Source: Syntrophaceae bacterium UBA2192 (GTDB taxonomy: Bacteria; Desulfobacterota; Syntrophia; Syntrophales; UBA2192). Taken from it: a stretch of 19,210 nt of DNA. Positions 1 through 6,863 of this stretch are shown in pieces. The notes below the pieces were generated by a model. The model ran no database searches. It worked only from the letters and a program-made list of their open reading frames with translations, and was not told where the DNA came from. Numbering within the stretch: position 1 is the first letter of the stretch; every line of letters begins with the position of its first letter. The translations under genes were made by a program, and so were the position numbers. The DNA lies in NCBI GenBank assembly GCA_002327315.1, contig DCVI01000080.1, positions 1 to 19,210 of the forward strand. The letters are read 5' to 3'.

Positions 1-108
1 CGGGCCCGGAAGCGCGTCGACCTGTGGGCGGGCGAGGCTGCGCTCCGTGCGGCGCTGTCGAGGAGGATTGAGCGGGTCAGTGGTCTTAGAGACGCTCTCT
101 GGTCTTAA
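1..108 (+). CDS. C-terminal end of an unidentified protein (partial)
   Basis: Frame 1 is open from the first base to a TAA at 106-108 and gives 35 residues rich in Arg, Ala and Leu, ending in RDALWS. The pattern looks like an amphipathic C-terminal helix, and third positions are G/C-rich as in the neighbouring genes. Frame 2 is also open through here but reads as low-complexity Gly/Arg/Ser, so frame 1 is preferred. Too little is present to name a family. The gene would start outside the window, and the heptamer array at 116-150 begins just after its stop. Confidence 0.45.
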   Translation, partial: RARKRVDLWAGEAALRAALSRRIERVSGLRDALWS

Positions 109-115
109 AGGCATG

Positions 116-150
116 GGTAACAGGTAACAGGTAACAGGTAACAGGTAACA
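116..150. repeat. Tandem heptamer array, five perfect ggtaaca units
   Basis: Five exact copies of the 7-bp unit ggtaaca run without interruption. A second array with period 7 but the opposite strand sense (cctgNNN units, 175-202) follows 25 bp later, so the two form an imperfect inverted pair. Similar period-7 arrays occur elsewhere in this window, always in or at the edge of non-coding DNA. Confidence 0.85.
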
Positions 151-174
151 GAACTTCCCTGCCGACCTTTTCTT

Positions 175-205
175 CCTGTCACCTGATACCTGTAACCTGC
201 CACCT
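175..205. repeat. Degenerate heptamer array of cctgNNN units
   Basis: Four consecutive 7-bp units share cctg and vary in the last three bases (tca, ata, taa, cca), followed by the start of a fifth. The third unit is close to the reverse complement of the ggtaaca unit at 116-150. A base-paired stem between the two arrays is possible but imperfect. Confidence 0.7.
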
Positions 206-505
206 TTTTTGGACGGATGTCCGGCACCCTGTCACGATTTCAACGATGCCAAAACGGAACGAAATGTCCGTCCCGGCAATCCCTTCCTTACATCGGTCCA
301 CCCGGTAGCTTTGCCCCTGGCACCCCTCGATCATGGGATCACAGGAGCAGAACCCGCTTCTTTCCTGAAGCCTGAAGCCTGCAGCCTGCGGCAAAGCCGC
401 GTTTGTTGGCATGAATCATGCTCATTCACCTACTGCAGGAAGGCCGGATTTCCCGGATGGGGATTCGGAGGCTTCACAAAACGATTTTAGCGAGAGACGT
501 ACCCA
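206..505. other. Non-coding stretch upstream of the orphan gene
   Basis: About 300 bp without a credible gene; the open frames have poor composition and no ribosome binding site. It holds a heptamer array at 364-391. On the minus strand at about 302-317 there is a GCAAAGC/ACCGGG string that resembles half of the c-di-GMP-I riboswitch core, but the other half was not found. I saw no convincing promoter for the gene at 506. Confidence 0.5.
364..391. repeat. Tandem heptamer array, cctgaag-type units
   Basis: Four contiguous 7-bp units: cctgaag twice, then cctgcag, then cctgcgg. The cctg core is shared with the array at 175-205, suggesting related elements that diverge in the last three bases. 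Confidence 0.75.
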
Positions 506-1132
506 ATGGATGCTCAAACGAAAAACAAACTGGACCGGAAGTGGAAAAAGCACGCTGACGAGATCGAGCTGGAGGTCATCCAGAAACTGAAGGGCAACTC
601 CGACTATCACGTGGTGGAAGTCGCCCGGGCCTCGTTGAAGCGCTTCGGCGTCGAGAAGGCGGGTCTGAAAAAAGAAAGCTTCGTGATGCGGATCGAGACG
701 TCATCGGGAATCGATGAGGGCCGCAGATCGGCAGGGGGATGGCTTTGCTTCGACAGCGAGCCGGACGCCCTGTTCTATCTCTTTCACGTCTGGTTCCGGT
801 ATATCAAGACCAACTACTCCGTGCTGGATGACGCAATGGCCGACACGATCGAACTCGTCGAAAAGGCCATGAGCATCGCCCTTCGTGAAGGCGGCTTTGG
901 AAACGATGTGCTCAAGGACCTGATCATCCGTGCCACCGGTCTGCTTGCCTCAGTCTCCTTTACCGGCGGGGCCTGCGTCAACGAAAGGCATCTCGACGCG
1001 GAGATCGTCGAAGGCTGCTCGAAAGACAACGGAAAGTATGCCGAGCTTGCAGGCCTTGCCGCAAGCGGCGGCCTCGACGTGCAGAACCAGAAACACCTCA
1101 AGATGGTGGAGAACTGGATGACGGCGGGATAG
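506..1132 (+). CDS. Hypothetical protein, 208 aa
   Basis: I do not recognise this family. The protein is soluble: no signal peptide or membrane span is visible. The N-terminus (residues 1-30) is highly charged and rich in Lys, Asp and Glu. A central part (about 75-105) is rich in aromatics (WLCFDSEPDALFYLFHVWF), and two predicted helical stretches follow, with a Gly/Ala-rich loop near residue 185. The ATG at 506 is preceded by GAGAG about nine bases upstream, a modest ribosome binding site. G+C and third-position bias match a real gene. It stands alone: non-coding repeat DNA lies upstream and a hairpin terminator (1164-1215) downstream, with the next gene convergent. A chance frame is unlikely at this length and composition, but no function can be offered. 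Confidence 0.8.
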   Translation: MDAQTKNKLDRKWKKHADEIELEVIQKLKGNSDYHVVEVARASLKRFGVEKAGLKKESFVMRIETSSGIDEGRRSAGGWLCFDSEPDALFYLFHVWFRYIKTNYSVLDDAMADTIELVEKAMSIALREGGFGNDVLKDLIIRATGLLASVSFTGGACVNERHLDAEIVEGCSKDNGKYAELAGLAASGGLDVQNQKHLKMVENWMTAG

Positions 1133-1138
1133 CGGGAA

Positions 1139-1159
1139 CAAGCCGCAAGCCACAAGGAA
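1139..1159. repeat. Short heptamer array, caagNNN units
   Basis: Three contiguous 7-bp units beginning caag (caagccg, caagcca, caaggaa) lie directly between the stop of the 208-aa gene and the hairpin at 1164-1215. Together with the ggtcact array at 1238-1258 they flank that hairpin. Confidence 0.5.
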
Positions 1160-1163
1160 AAGA

Positions 1164-1215
1164 AAATCCCCCTTTCCTCCCCCTTTTACAAAGGGGGAAA
1201 GAGGGGGATTTTTTT
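1164..1215. terminator. Probable bidirectional hairpin terminator
   Basis: A C-rich arm (aaatccccc then cctcccccttt) pairs with a G-rich arm (aaagggggaaag then agggggattt), with small bulges, around a loop of about three bases. A run of seven T follows on the plus strand and an A-rich tract precedes it, so it can work from both sides. It sits between convergent genes ending at 1132 (+) and 1247 (-). The same CCCCC/GGGGG hairpin is also a common dispersed repeat in related genomes, from memory. Confidence 0.75.
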
Positions 1216-1237
1216 AGACTCTTCTTGTTCTTTCACC

Positions 1238-1258
1238 GGTCACTGGTCACTGGTCACT
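1238..1258. repeat. Tandem heptamer array, three ggtcact units
   Basis: Three perfect copies of ggtcact. The array overlaps the last codons of the minus-strand hydrolase: its stop codon (1247-1249) lies inside the middle unit, so the repeat appears to have run into, or reshaped, the 3' end of that gene. Confidence 0.8.
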
Positions 1259-2107
1259 TTCTTTCAGGAACTCCAGCACCAGACGGTTGAACTCTTCGGG
1301 GTACTCTACGTTCGGCATGTGGCCGCAGCGCTCGAAGACGTGCAGGCGGGCCCCGGGAATCTTCCCCGCGGCATCGAGGGCCTGGTTTACGGGCAGGATG
1401 CGGTCCTGGCGTCCCCAGAGAATGAGTGTGGGGGCGGTGATCGCGCCGAGCCCCTCCCGGATCGGCTCCAGGACCCCGGGCCGTGCGCCCCGGAGCGTCG
1501 CGATGGAGCGCAGGATTCCCGTGAAGGCCCGGACGGAGGAGGGCTGGAAGAACATCTCGTAGTAGAGCCGCGCGAATTCGCCGGTGATCGCGGCGGGGTC
1601 GAAGACGAGACGATGGAGAAAGCGGACGAAGACCGGCAGGGGCGGCTTGAAGAAAACCCGGTCGAAAAAGGGAAGCGATGCGATTCGCAACGGAAGGCTC
1701 ACTTTCCGCCCGATACCGGCGCTGCTCACCAGGATGAGCCTGTCCACGCGCCCCGGGTCATCGAGAATGGCACGAAGAGCCACGCCTCCCCCCAGGGAAT
1801 GCCCGACAAGCGACGCCCTCCCGATGCCCAGGGCCGTCATGAAGGCCAGCAGGAACCGGGAATAGGCCCCGGGGCTATAGTCCATCCATGCGGGCTTTTC
1901 CGTGCGCCCGAAACCGGGCAGGTCAGGGACGTAGACGCGATGACGTGAGGCCAGGGCGCCGAGGTTTGCCGACCAGATCTCCGCCGAGGCGCCGAGTCCG
2001 TGAATGAGGACAACGGGCGGGCCATCCTCGCCGGCATGTCGGTATCGGGTGCGAATCCCGCCTGCATCGATGGTCTGGTCATATACCGTTCCCGGAACAC
2101 CGGACAT
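1247..2107 (-). CDS. Alpha/beta-fold hydrolase
   Basis: A 286-aa alpha/beta hydrolase with the complete catalytic set: oxyanion-hole HG at about 36-37 in VVLIHGLG, nucleophile Ser104 in GHSLGG, acid Asp235 in LILWGRQDRILP, and His263 in CGHMPN. The cap region (about 130-220) is long and rich in Phe, Leu and Arg, typical of the meta-cleavage-product hydrolase, haloperoxidase and esterase group. Substrate cannot be told from sequence; C-C bond hydrolysis, ester hydrolysis and lactonase activity all remain possible. The protein has no signal peptide and is probably cytoplasmic. ATG at 2107 has AGGGA seven bases upstream. It lies downstream of, and in the same direction as, the glutaryl-CoA dehydrogenase gene, but the 115-bp gap and the composition change argue against a tight operon. 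Its 3' end overlaps a heptamer repeat. Confidence 0.9.
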   Translation of the reverse strand: MSGVPGTVYDQTIDAGGIRTRYRHAGEDGPPVVLIHGLGASAEIWSANLGALASRHRVYVPDLPGFGRTEKPAWMDYSPGAYSRFLLAFMTALGIGRASLVGHSLGGGVALRAILDDPGRVDRLILVSSAGIGRKVSLPLRIASLPFFDRVFFKPPLPVFVRFLHRLVFDPAAITGEFARLYYEMFFQPSSVRAFTGILRSIATLRGARPGVLEPIREGLGAITAPTLILWGRQDRILPVNQALDAAGKIPGARLHVFERCGHMPNVEYPEEFNRLVLEFLKESDQ

Positions 2108-2222
2108 GTGTTTCCCTGCCCCGCTGCCTCAAAACAGGTTACATTTTTTCTCACCATCCCTTTCGCGATGAAAGGGCAATATGGCTGGAAAATAAAGATG
2201 ACATGGTTGTCAGCAAACGGAA

Positions 2223-3389
2223 TTAGTTGAATGCACTCAAACCCGTGATATCTTTGCCCAGGATCAAGGTGTGGACTTCATGGGTTCCTTCATAGGTGTA
2301 AACACTCTCCAGATTGCACATGTGCCGCATAATCCCGTATTCGAGGCTGATACCGTATGCTCCAAGGATACTCCTTGCGGACCTGGCAATTTTGAGAGCC
2401 TCGCTTACGTTATTCATTTTCGCCAGGGAAATTTGTTGAAAGCGGCATTTTCCTTCATCCTTCAGTCTTCCCAGCCTCATGGAAAGCAGTTGCATTTTTG
2501 AAATCTCAACCAGCATTTTGACCAATTTTTCCTGGGTCATCTGAAAGGCGGCAATGGACTTATCATACTGAATCCTCTGCTTCGCATAGCGAAGAGCCCG
2601 ATCATAACAGTCCATGGCCGCGCCTATTGCTCCCCACGATATCCCGTAACGCGCCTCGCTCAAGCACATCAAGGGACTCTTCAGGCCTATCGTATGCGGA
2701 AGTCTCTGTGATTCCGGTATTCTTGCATCATCAAAAGTCAATCCTGAGGTCACCGAAGCCCGGAGCGACAATTTCTTTTCAATCCGGACAGCCTCGAATC
2801 CCTTCGTTCCTTTCTCCACAAGGAATCCGTTGATGCCCTCGTCCGTTCTTGCCCATACGATTGCGATATCGGCAATGTTACCGTTCGTAATCCACAATTT
2901 TGAACCATTGATGATCCAATCAGCGCCATCGCGTCTCGCCCGGGTCTTCATATTGGCAGGATCGGAACCGTGATCAGCCTCCGTCAAACCGAAGCAACCA
3001 ATTCTCCTGCCCGCAGCCATCTCAGGCAGCCAATATTTTTTCTGTTCTTCGGAACCAAACGTGTAAATGGGATACATGCACAAGGAGCTTTGCACGGACA
3101 TAAAACTGCGCATACTGCTGTCTCCTCGCTCAAGTTCCTGGCAGGCGAGGCCATATTCTACATGATTTGCCCCGGTACAGCCGTAGCCTTGCAGGTCCAT
3201 CCCCAACAGTCCCAATTTCGCCATTTCCGGAATCAGTTCCGCCGGAAAGGTTCCACGTTCATAATGCTCATCGATATTCGCCATCACGTTATCATCGACA
3301 AACTTTCTTACTGTACCGCGAAGAATTTTCTCTTCCGCGGTCAATAGATCATCAATCTGAAAATAATCCACACCTTGAAACGTAGACAT
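2223..3389 (-). CDS. gcdH: Glutaryl-CoA dehydrogenase (acyl-CoA dehydrogenase family)
   Basis: A 388-aa FAD enzyme expected to oxidise glutaryl-CoA to crotonyl-CoA and CO2, a step in benzoyl-CoA and lysine/tryptophan breakdown, passing electrons to ETF. Visible: the CoA/FAD motif GCFGLTEADHGSD (131-143), the substrate-carboxylate signature DSSMRSFMSVQSSL with Arg94 and Ser95, Glu87 before it, and the catalytic base Glu367 in TYEGTHEVH next to Tyr366. From what I recall of this family, a Tyr before the catalytic Glu, together with Glu87, marks the decarboxylating type. The ATG at 3389 has GGAAAGGGG about nine bases upstream and matches family length; an upstream in-frame ATG at 3545 adds 52 residues that do not look like this family. 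G+C is visibly lower (about 42% in one 60-bp sample) than in the flanking genes, suggesting separate origin. A promoter candidate lies at 3462-3491. Confidence 0.9.
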   Translation of the reverse strand: MSTFQGVDYFQIDDLLTAEEKILRGTVRKFVDDNVMANIDEHYERGTFPAELIPEMAKLGLLGMDLQGYGCTGANHVEYGLACQELERGDSSMRSFMSVQSSLCMYPIYTFGSEEQKKYWLPEMAAGRRIGCFGLTEADHGSDPANMKTRARRDGADWIINGSKLWITNGNIADIAIVWARTDEGINGFLVEKGTKGFEAVRIEKKLSLRASVTSGLTFDDARIPESQRLPHTIGLKSPLMCLSEARYGISWGAIGAAMDCYDRALRYAKQRIQYDKSIAAFQMTQEKLVKMLVEISKMQLLSMRLGRLKDEGKCRFQQISLAKMNNVSEALKIARSARSILGAYGISLEYGIMRHMCNLESVYTYEGTHEVHTLILGKDITGLSAFN

Positions 3390-3461
3390 GAAGCCGTGCC
3401 CCTTTCCTTGCGCCCCGGAAGTACCCGGACCATTTGTATCTCGCCACCGTATTGCGGTTGA

Positions 3462-3491
3462 AATATACACATGTTTCCCTGTTGTTGTAAA
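3462..3491 (-). promoter_or_regulatory. Candidate sigma-70 promoter for glutaryl-CoA dehydrogenase
   Basis: On the minus strand TTTACA (3486-3491) is followed, after 18 bp, by TATATT (3462-3467). Both hexamers match consensus at five of six positions. Transcription would start near 3455, giving a leader of roughly 65 bases before the ATG at 3389. It lies in the AT-rich gap between divergent genes. Confidence 0.45.
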
Positions 3492-3642
3492 AGGTATTTC
3501 GGGAAGTGCTCGATGAGCAAACATGGCCGGCCAGCCGCGGGACATAAGAATTGCCGTTGAGGGCGGGCGGGATTCGTTCTATGATGGCGGGCCCTCAAGG
3601 CGGGTGCAGACCCGAGGAGGGATTCGGCCCTCGTGGGGTTCA

Positions 3643-4959
3643 ATGAATCAGCCCGTAACTGAGATCCAGGGTTTTGGCTATAACCGCAGGTGGATCCTTT
3701 TTGCCGCGGTGTCGGTGCTCTTCGGGCTGTCCATGTTCTACCGCTCCGCCATCGCCGTGTTGACGACGGACCTGATGCGGGACGTCCCGATGGACATGGG
3801 GGCCCTGGGACTCGTGTCGGCGTCCTTCTTCTACACCTATGCCCTGTTCCAGATCCCCGGGGGCCTCCTGCTGGATCGTTTCAGCCCGGCAAAGGTCATG
3901 GCGGCTTTCTATCTCTCGGCCCTCGCCGGGGTGATCCTCTTTTCGATCGCCGACTCGCCGGGCGTCATGGTGATGGGCCGGCTGCTCATGGGGGCCGGCA
4001 TGGCCTGCGGGTTCATCGGCGCCCTGAAGATCATCTCCCTGCAGTTCCCGCCGGACCGGTTCGCAACCCTCTCCGGTGTCGTCATGTCCGTGGGCAACAT
4101 GGGCATCGTCGTTGCAACGACACCGCTTGTTCTCTGGGCGCAGGCTCTGGGGTGGCGCGCGACCTTCCTGCTCGTGGGCCTCTTCCATCTGGCGGTGACG
4201 CTCGCCTTTGTCTTCGCCTTCAGGGATAGGCGGGGAGGCGGACGGGATGTGCAGGTTCCTGCTGACGCGGACTGGAGGGCGCAAATCGGGGGGCTTCGCC
4301 TCGTCATGCGGGACCGCCAGGCCTGGCTCATCTCCTGGTCCGCCTTCATCCGCTACGGGATCCTCGCGGCCGTCCAGGGACTCTGGGCGGGGCCCTACCT
4401 GATGGACGTGATGGGCCTCTCGCCCGTGGCGGCGGGCAACCTGCTCTTTCTGCTCACGCTGGGCGTCGTCATCGGGAACCCCGTGAGCGGTTTCCTGTCG
4501 GACCGTGTTTTCAGAAAAAGAAAGGGGATCATGGTCACCGCCCTGGCGGGGCTTTCTCTCACGCTGGCCGGACTTGCCTACGTCCCCATCGGTGCGCCGC
4601 TCTGGCTCCTGGCGGCGCTTTTTGCGGCCTTCGGCGTATTCGCCGGCACCGGGAGCATTCCCTACGCCCACCTCAAGGAACTCACGCCGCCGAATCGCTC
4701 GGCAACCGCCTTGACGGCGCTCAATTTTTTCGCTATTGTCGGCGCCGGCGTCTTCACGCAGGGGCTGGGTCATCTCATGAAGGCGCTCTACCCCGCCTCG
4801 ATGCTCAGTCGCGAAGCCTTCGTTGCGATGTTTGTCGTCTGTGCGGCGGTGATGGCGGTTGGCGCGTTTCTCTATGCCTTGACACGGGAAAGCGCAAGCG
4901 GTATCGGGGCAGGAGGCAAAAGCGGAAATCAATTCCATCATAAAGGGGCAAACAAATGA
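3643..4959 (+). CDS. MFS transporter (sugar-phosphate/organic-anion permease-like)
   Basis: A 438-aa major facilitator with about 12 hydrophobic segments in two six-helix halves and a hydrophilic central loop near residues 200-225. The N-half loop 2-3 motif appears as GGLLLDRFSPAKV (about 75-87) and its C-half counterpart as GFLSDRVFRKRKG. The layout resembles the COG2271 / anion-cation symporter group, importing organic anions or sugar phosphates, but the substrate cannot be read from sequence. The ATG at 3643 was chosen because the first membrane helix starts about 18 residues later; upstream in-frame residues are Gly/Arg-rich and non-membrane. The ribosome binding site is weak (GTGGGG about five bases upstream; a better GAGGAGG is about 22 bases away). 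Its TGA overlaps the ATG of the transaminase gene (ATGA), so the two are translated from one message. Confidence 0.88.
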   Translation: MNQPVTEIQGFGYNRRWILFAAVSVLFGLSMFYRSAIAVLTTDLMRDVPMDMGALGLVSASFFYTYALFQIPGGLLLDRFSPAKVMAAFYLSALAGVILFSIADSPGVMVMGRLLMGAGMACGFIGALKIISLQFPPDRFATLSGVVMSVGNMGIVVATTPLVLWAQALGWRATFLLVGLFHLAVTLAFVFAFRDRRGGGRDVQVPADADWRAQIGGLRLVMRDRQAWLISWSAFIRYGILAAVQGLWAGPYLMDVMGLSPVAAGNLLFLLTLGVVIGNPVSGFLSDRVFRKRKGIMVTALAGLSLTLAGLAYVPIGAPLWLLAALFAAFGVFAGTGSIPYAHLKELTPPNRSATALTALNFFAIVGAGVFTQGLGHLMKALYPASMLSREAFVAMFVVCAAVMAVGAFLYALTRESASGIGAGGKSGNQFHHKGANK

Positions 4960-5795
4960 TCGCTTATTTCAACGGCAATTTCCTGCGCAAAGAAGAAATA
5001 TCCATCTCTCCCGATGACCGGGGCTTCCTGTTTTCCGACGGGGTTTACGAAGTCGTCCGCGCTTACGGCGGCAAACCCTTCAGGATGGCCGAGCACATGG
5101 ACCGTCTGGCCCGCAGCCTTCGGGAAACCCGCATCGACTTCCCCGGCGTCGCGGAGCTTGCAGTAGCCGGTGCAAAACTGATCGCCCGAAACGGACTGGA
5201 GGCGGTCGACAGCATTCTCTATTTCCAGGTCACGCGGGGCGTGGCCCCGCGCAAGCACACCTTTCCCGACCCCCCCGTTTCCGCAACGACCATGATCCTC
5301 CTATCCCAGGCCCCGTCATCCGTCGAGATGCGCGAGAAGGGCGTGGGCGCCATCCTGGTCCCCGAATTCCGCTGGTCCCGCTGCGACATCAAGGCGATCG
5401 GCCTCATGGGCAGTGTCCTGGCCGTCCAGCAGGCAAAGGAGAAGGGGGCAGAGGAGGCTATTTTCGTGCGGGACGGCGTCGTCACCGAGGGGACGCACAC
5501 CAACGTGCTGGCCGTGTTCAACGGGCACATCCTCACGCACCCTCTCGGCAACTTCATCCTTCCGGGAGTAACCCGCGGGGTCATCCTGGATATCTGCAGC
5601 AAGATCGGAATCACCTGTAAGGAACAGACCTTCCGGGCGGAGGAGTTGAAACGGGCAAGCGAGATCATCATCTCGGGCACGAACAAGGAGATCACGCCCG
5701 TCGTCCGCCTGGACGGCCGGCCCGTCGGCACAGGCGCCCCCGGCCCCGTGACGAGACGTCTCCAGGAAGCCTATTCGGAACTCGTCCGGGGATAA
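4956..5795 (+). CDS. dat: D-amino-acid (D-alanine) transaminase, PLP fold type IV
   Basis: A 279-aa class IV aminotransferase, close to the length of Bacillus sp. D-amino-acid transaminase (about 282). It interconverts D-alanine and 2-oxoglutarate with pyruvate and D-glutamate, supplying peptidoglycan precursors. Visible markers: DRGFLFSDGVYEVV with Tyr31; the carboxylate-trap motif FQVTRGVAPRKHTFP with Arg99 and His101, which distinguishes D-amino-acid from branched-chain transaminases; PLP-binding Lys146 in RCDIKAIGLMG; Glu178 in VVTEGTHTN; and the phosphate-binding SGTNKEITPV near the C-terminus. An ADC lyase or L-branched-chain enzyme is less likely because of the RxH motif. The ATG overlaps the stop of the MFS gene; GGGG lies seven bases upstream. 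Coupling to a permease hints that the transported compound and the amino-acid pool may be linked, but that is inference. Confidence 0.9.
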   Translation: MIAYFNGNFLRKEEISISPDDRGFLFSDGVYEVVRAYGGKPFRMAEHMDRLARSLRETRIDFPGVAELAVAGAKLIARNGLEAVDSILYFQVTRGVAPRKHTFPDPPVSATTMILLSQAPSSVEMREKGVGAILVPEFRWSRCDIKAIGLMGSVLAVQQAKEKGAEEAIFVRDGVVTEGTHTNVLAVFNGHILTHPLGNFILPGVTRGVILDICSKIGITCKEQTFRAEELKRASEIIISGTNKEITPVVRLDGRPVGTGAPGPVTRRLQEAYSELVRG

Positions 5796-5800
5796 AAAAA

Positions 5801-5831
5801 GGATTCCGGCGTCAGGCTTCGGGATTCAGGA
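5801..5831. repeat. Degenerate heptamer array of GG-initiated units
   Basis: Directly after the dat stop, four 7-bp units each begin GG (ggattcc, ggcgtca, ggcttcg, ggattca), plus a partial fifth. They are an imperfect inverted match to the array at 5891-5921, with the terminator hairpin between them. Confidence 0.6.
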
Positions 5832-5847
5832 CGAAAGACAACAAAAA

Positions 5848-5884
5848 GAGGACAGAGGAAATCTCCTTTGTCCTTTTCTTTTTT
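5848..5884. terminator. Rho-independent terminator between dat and a thioesterase gene
   Basis: An 11-bp stem (aggacagagga, 5849-5859, with tcctttgtcct, 5864-5874, one G-T pair) closes a four-base loop and is followed by a T-rich tract to 5884. An A-rich tract precedes the stem, so it can also serve the convergent minus-strand gene ending at 5994. Confidence 0.85.
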
Positions 5885-5890
5885 CCTCAA

Positions 5891-5921
5891 TCCGGAAGCC
5901 CGAGTCCCGAATCCCGAATCC
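5891..5921. repeat. Heptamer array, tcccgaa-type units
   Basis: Four 7-bp units (tccggaa, gcccgag, then tcccgaa twice) plus a partial. Their reverse complement resembles the GG-initiated array at 5801-5831, placing an inverted pair of period-7 arrays around the terminator hairpin. Confidence 0.7.
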
Positions 5922-5950
5922 TTCTTCACTGGAAGTCTGCTTCAATGATT

Positions 5951-5992
5951 CCCTGAACCCTGTACCCGATACCCGATACCCTATACCCTGCT
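5951..5992. repeat. Heptamer array, six ccc-initiated units
   Basis: Six contiguous 7-bp units all beginning ccc (ccctgaa, ccctgta, cccgata twice, ccctata, ccctgct). The array ends two bases before the stop codon of the minus-strand thioesterase gene. Confidence 0.8.
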
Positions 5993-5993
5993 T

Positions 5994-6494
5994 TCATCGT
6001 TTCGTTTCGATGACCTGCTCGAACCAACGAAAGGTCTCCTCGTCGGCGATGCCGAGCTTGCGGGCTGAATCGGGAGTGAAGGTGGCCCAGAGCCCCGTGG
6101 CGCGCGTGCAGATCTCCCCCGCTTCGTTGGTGATGGTGCCCTCGGCCGCGGCCTCCCGTTCGCTGCGGACCTCCAGGATCCTTCCCTCCACCTTGAATTC
6201 CAGGCCGTGCGGTACAGGCTTCAGATACTCGATGGTCATCGACTTGGTGAGAACGAAGCGCTTGAGCAGATAGATCATGGTGCGGCCCATGATCTCGTCG
6301 AGCGCCGTGAAGAGGATGCCGCCGTGAGCCAGGTTGCTCCACCCGCACAGGTGCGGAGGCACGGTGATCCACGAGGCGACCGTCTCGCCGTTGGTGTAGA
6401 ACTGCATCTGCAGGCCCTGCGGGTTTGCGGGCCCGCAGCCGAAGTACTTATTGTCGGAGCGATTGGGGAGGAGGGTATATCCGCTTTTGTCCAT
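5994..6494 (-). CDS. PaaI-type hotdog thioesterase
   Basis: A 166-aa single hotdog-domain protein, expected to hydrolyse an acyl-CoA thioester as a homotetramer in the cytoplasm. The hotdog signature NLAHGGILFTALDEIMGR contains the HGG motif that precedes the long central helix; this helix carries the conserved acidic residue (Asp/Glu) used in catalysis. Strands TIEYLKPVPHG and EFKVEGRI follow as expected. The Cys-rich start (YFGCGPANPQGLQMQF) is typical of the PaaI/4HBT-like subgroup. ATG at 6494 was chosen over an in-frame start at 6581 because the extra 29 residues overlap the dispersed palindrome at 6525-6610 and do not belong to the fold; AAAGGA lies about 12 bases upstream. The physiological acyl-CoA is unknown. 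Confidence 0.85.
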   Translation of the reverse strand: MDKSGYTLLPNRSDNKYFGCGPANPQGLQMQFYTNGETVASWITVPPHLCGWSNLAHGGILFTALDEIMGRTMIYLLKRFVLTKSMTIEYLKPVPHGLEFKVEGRILEVRSEREAAAEGTITNEAGEICTRATGLWATFTPDSARKLGIADEETFRWFEQVIETKR

Positions 6495-6524
6495 TCGTTG
6501 CAACGTCCTTTCTTTACGAGAGAG

Positions 6525-6610
6525 GTCATTGCGAGCCGAGCCTTGCGAGGCGTGGCAATCCACGATTTCGTATCCAGCCACGCAGATTGCTTCACTTCGT
6601 TCGCAATGAC
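6525..6610. repeat. Dispersed intergenic palindrome, gtcattgcg type
   Basis: Terminal inverted repeat gtcattgcg (6525-6533) and cgcaatgac (6602-6610) encloses internal caatcc/gattgc partners, forming a long imperfect stem of about 86 bp. The CATTGCGAG...CAATC...GATTG...CGCAATGAC pattern is a well-known non-coding dispersed repeat in many proteobacterial genomes (from memory). It lies in the 5' region of the thioesterase gene ending at 5994. Confidence 0.75.
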
Positions 6611-6714
6611 GTCTTTACCGACAGGTTTCGTTTTTTTTCTCGACATTCGCACTTATCTATAAACCCGATAGCCATGTAGCGCAAGAGAAGTTGCCGCGGC
6701 GTATCCCCGGTCAG

Positions 6715-6750
6715 AAAAAAGCCCCCCCGCATCGGGGGATGCGAGGGGGC
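6715..6750 (-). terminator. Rho-independent terminator downstream of the amidase
   Basis: Read on the minus strand, a 13-bp GC-rich stem (6738-6750 with 6721-6733, one mismatch) with a four-base loop is followed by six T (A6 at 6715-6720 on the plus strand). It would end transcripts of the amidase gene, whose stop is 114 bp upstream. Confidence 0.8.
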
Positions 6751-6768
6751 CGGGTTGTGTTTGCATGA

Positions 6769-6856
6769 GTCATTCCCGCGCAGAGCCCGCCCCTGACTTG
6801 ATCAGGGGCGGGAATCCATCTTTAGGAACTGGATTCCGGTTCATGCCCGGAATGAC
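6769..6856. repeat. Dispersed intergenic palindrome, gtcattcc type
   Basis: Outer arms gtcattcc (6769-6776) and ggaatgac (6849-6856) and inner arms ggaatccat and tggattcc form an 88-bp imperfect palindrome. Nested in it is a perfect 11-bp stem (cccgcccctga, 6786-6796, with tcaggggcggg, 6802-6812). It lies between the amidase stop and its terminator, so it would be transcribed as a hairpin in the amidase 3' untranslated region. Confidence 0.7.
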
Positions 6857-6863
6857 AGAAGAG

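Noticed and set aside
302..317. c-di-GMP-I riboswitch-like GCAAAGC/ACCGGG string on the minus strand
   Set aside because: Only the 3' half of the core could be matched; the GGCAAACC half, the GNRA tetraloop and a downstream gene are absent. A covariance-model scan (Infernal, GEMM-I) would settle it.
2158..2176. Hairpin ccctttc-gcgat-gaaaggg downstream of the glutaryl-CoA dehydrogenase gene
   Set aside because: The minus-strand side is followed by A rather than T residues, so it does not look like a rho-independent terminator.
3640..4941. 433-codon open frame antisense to the MFS transporter
   Set aside because: It is rich in His, Arg, Glu and Gly with no hydrophobic core or motif; this is the usual shadow of a high-G+C gene in the opposite strand.
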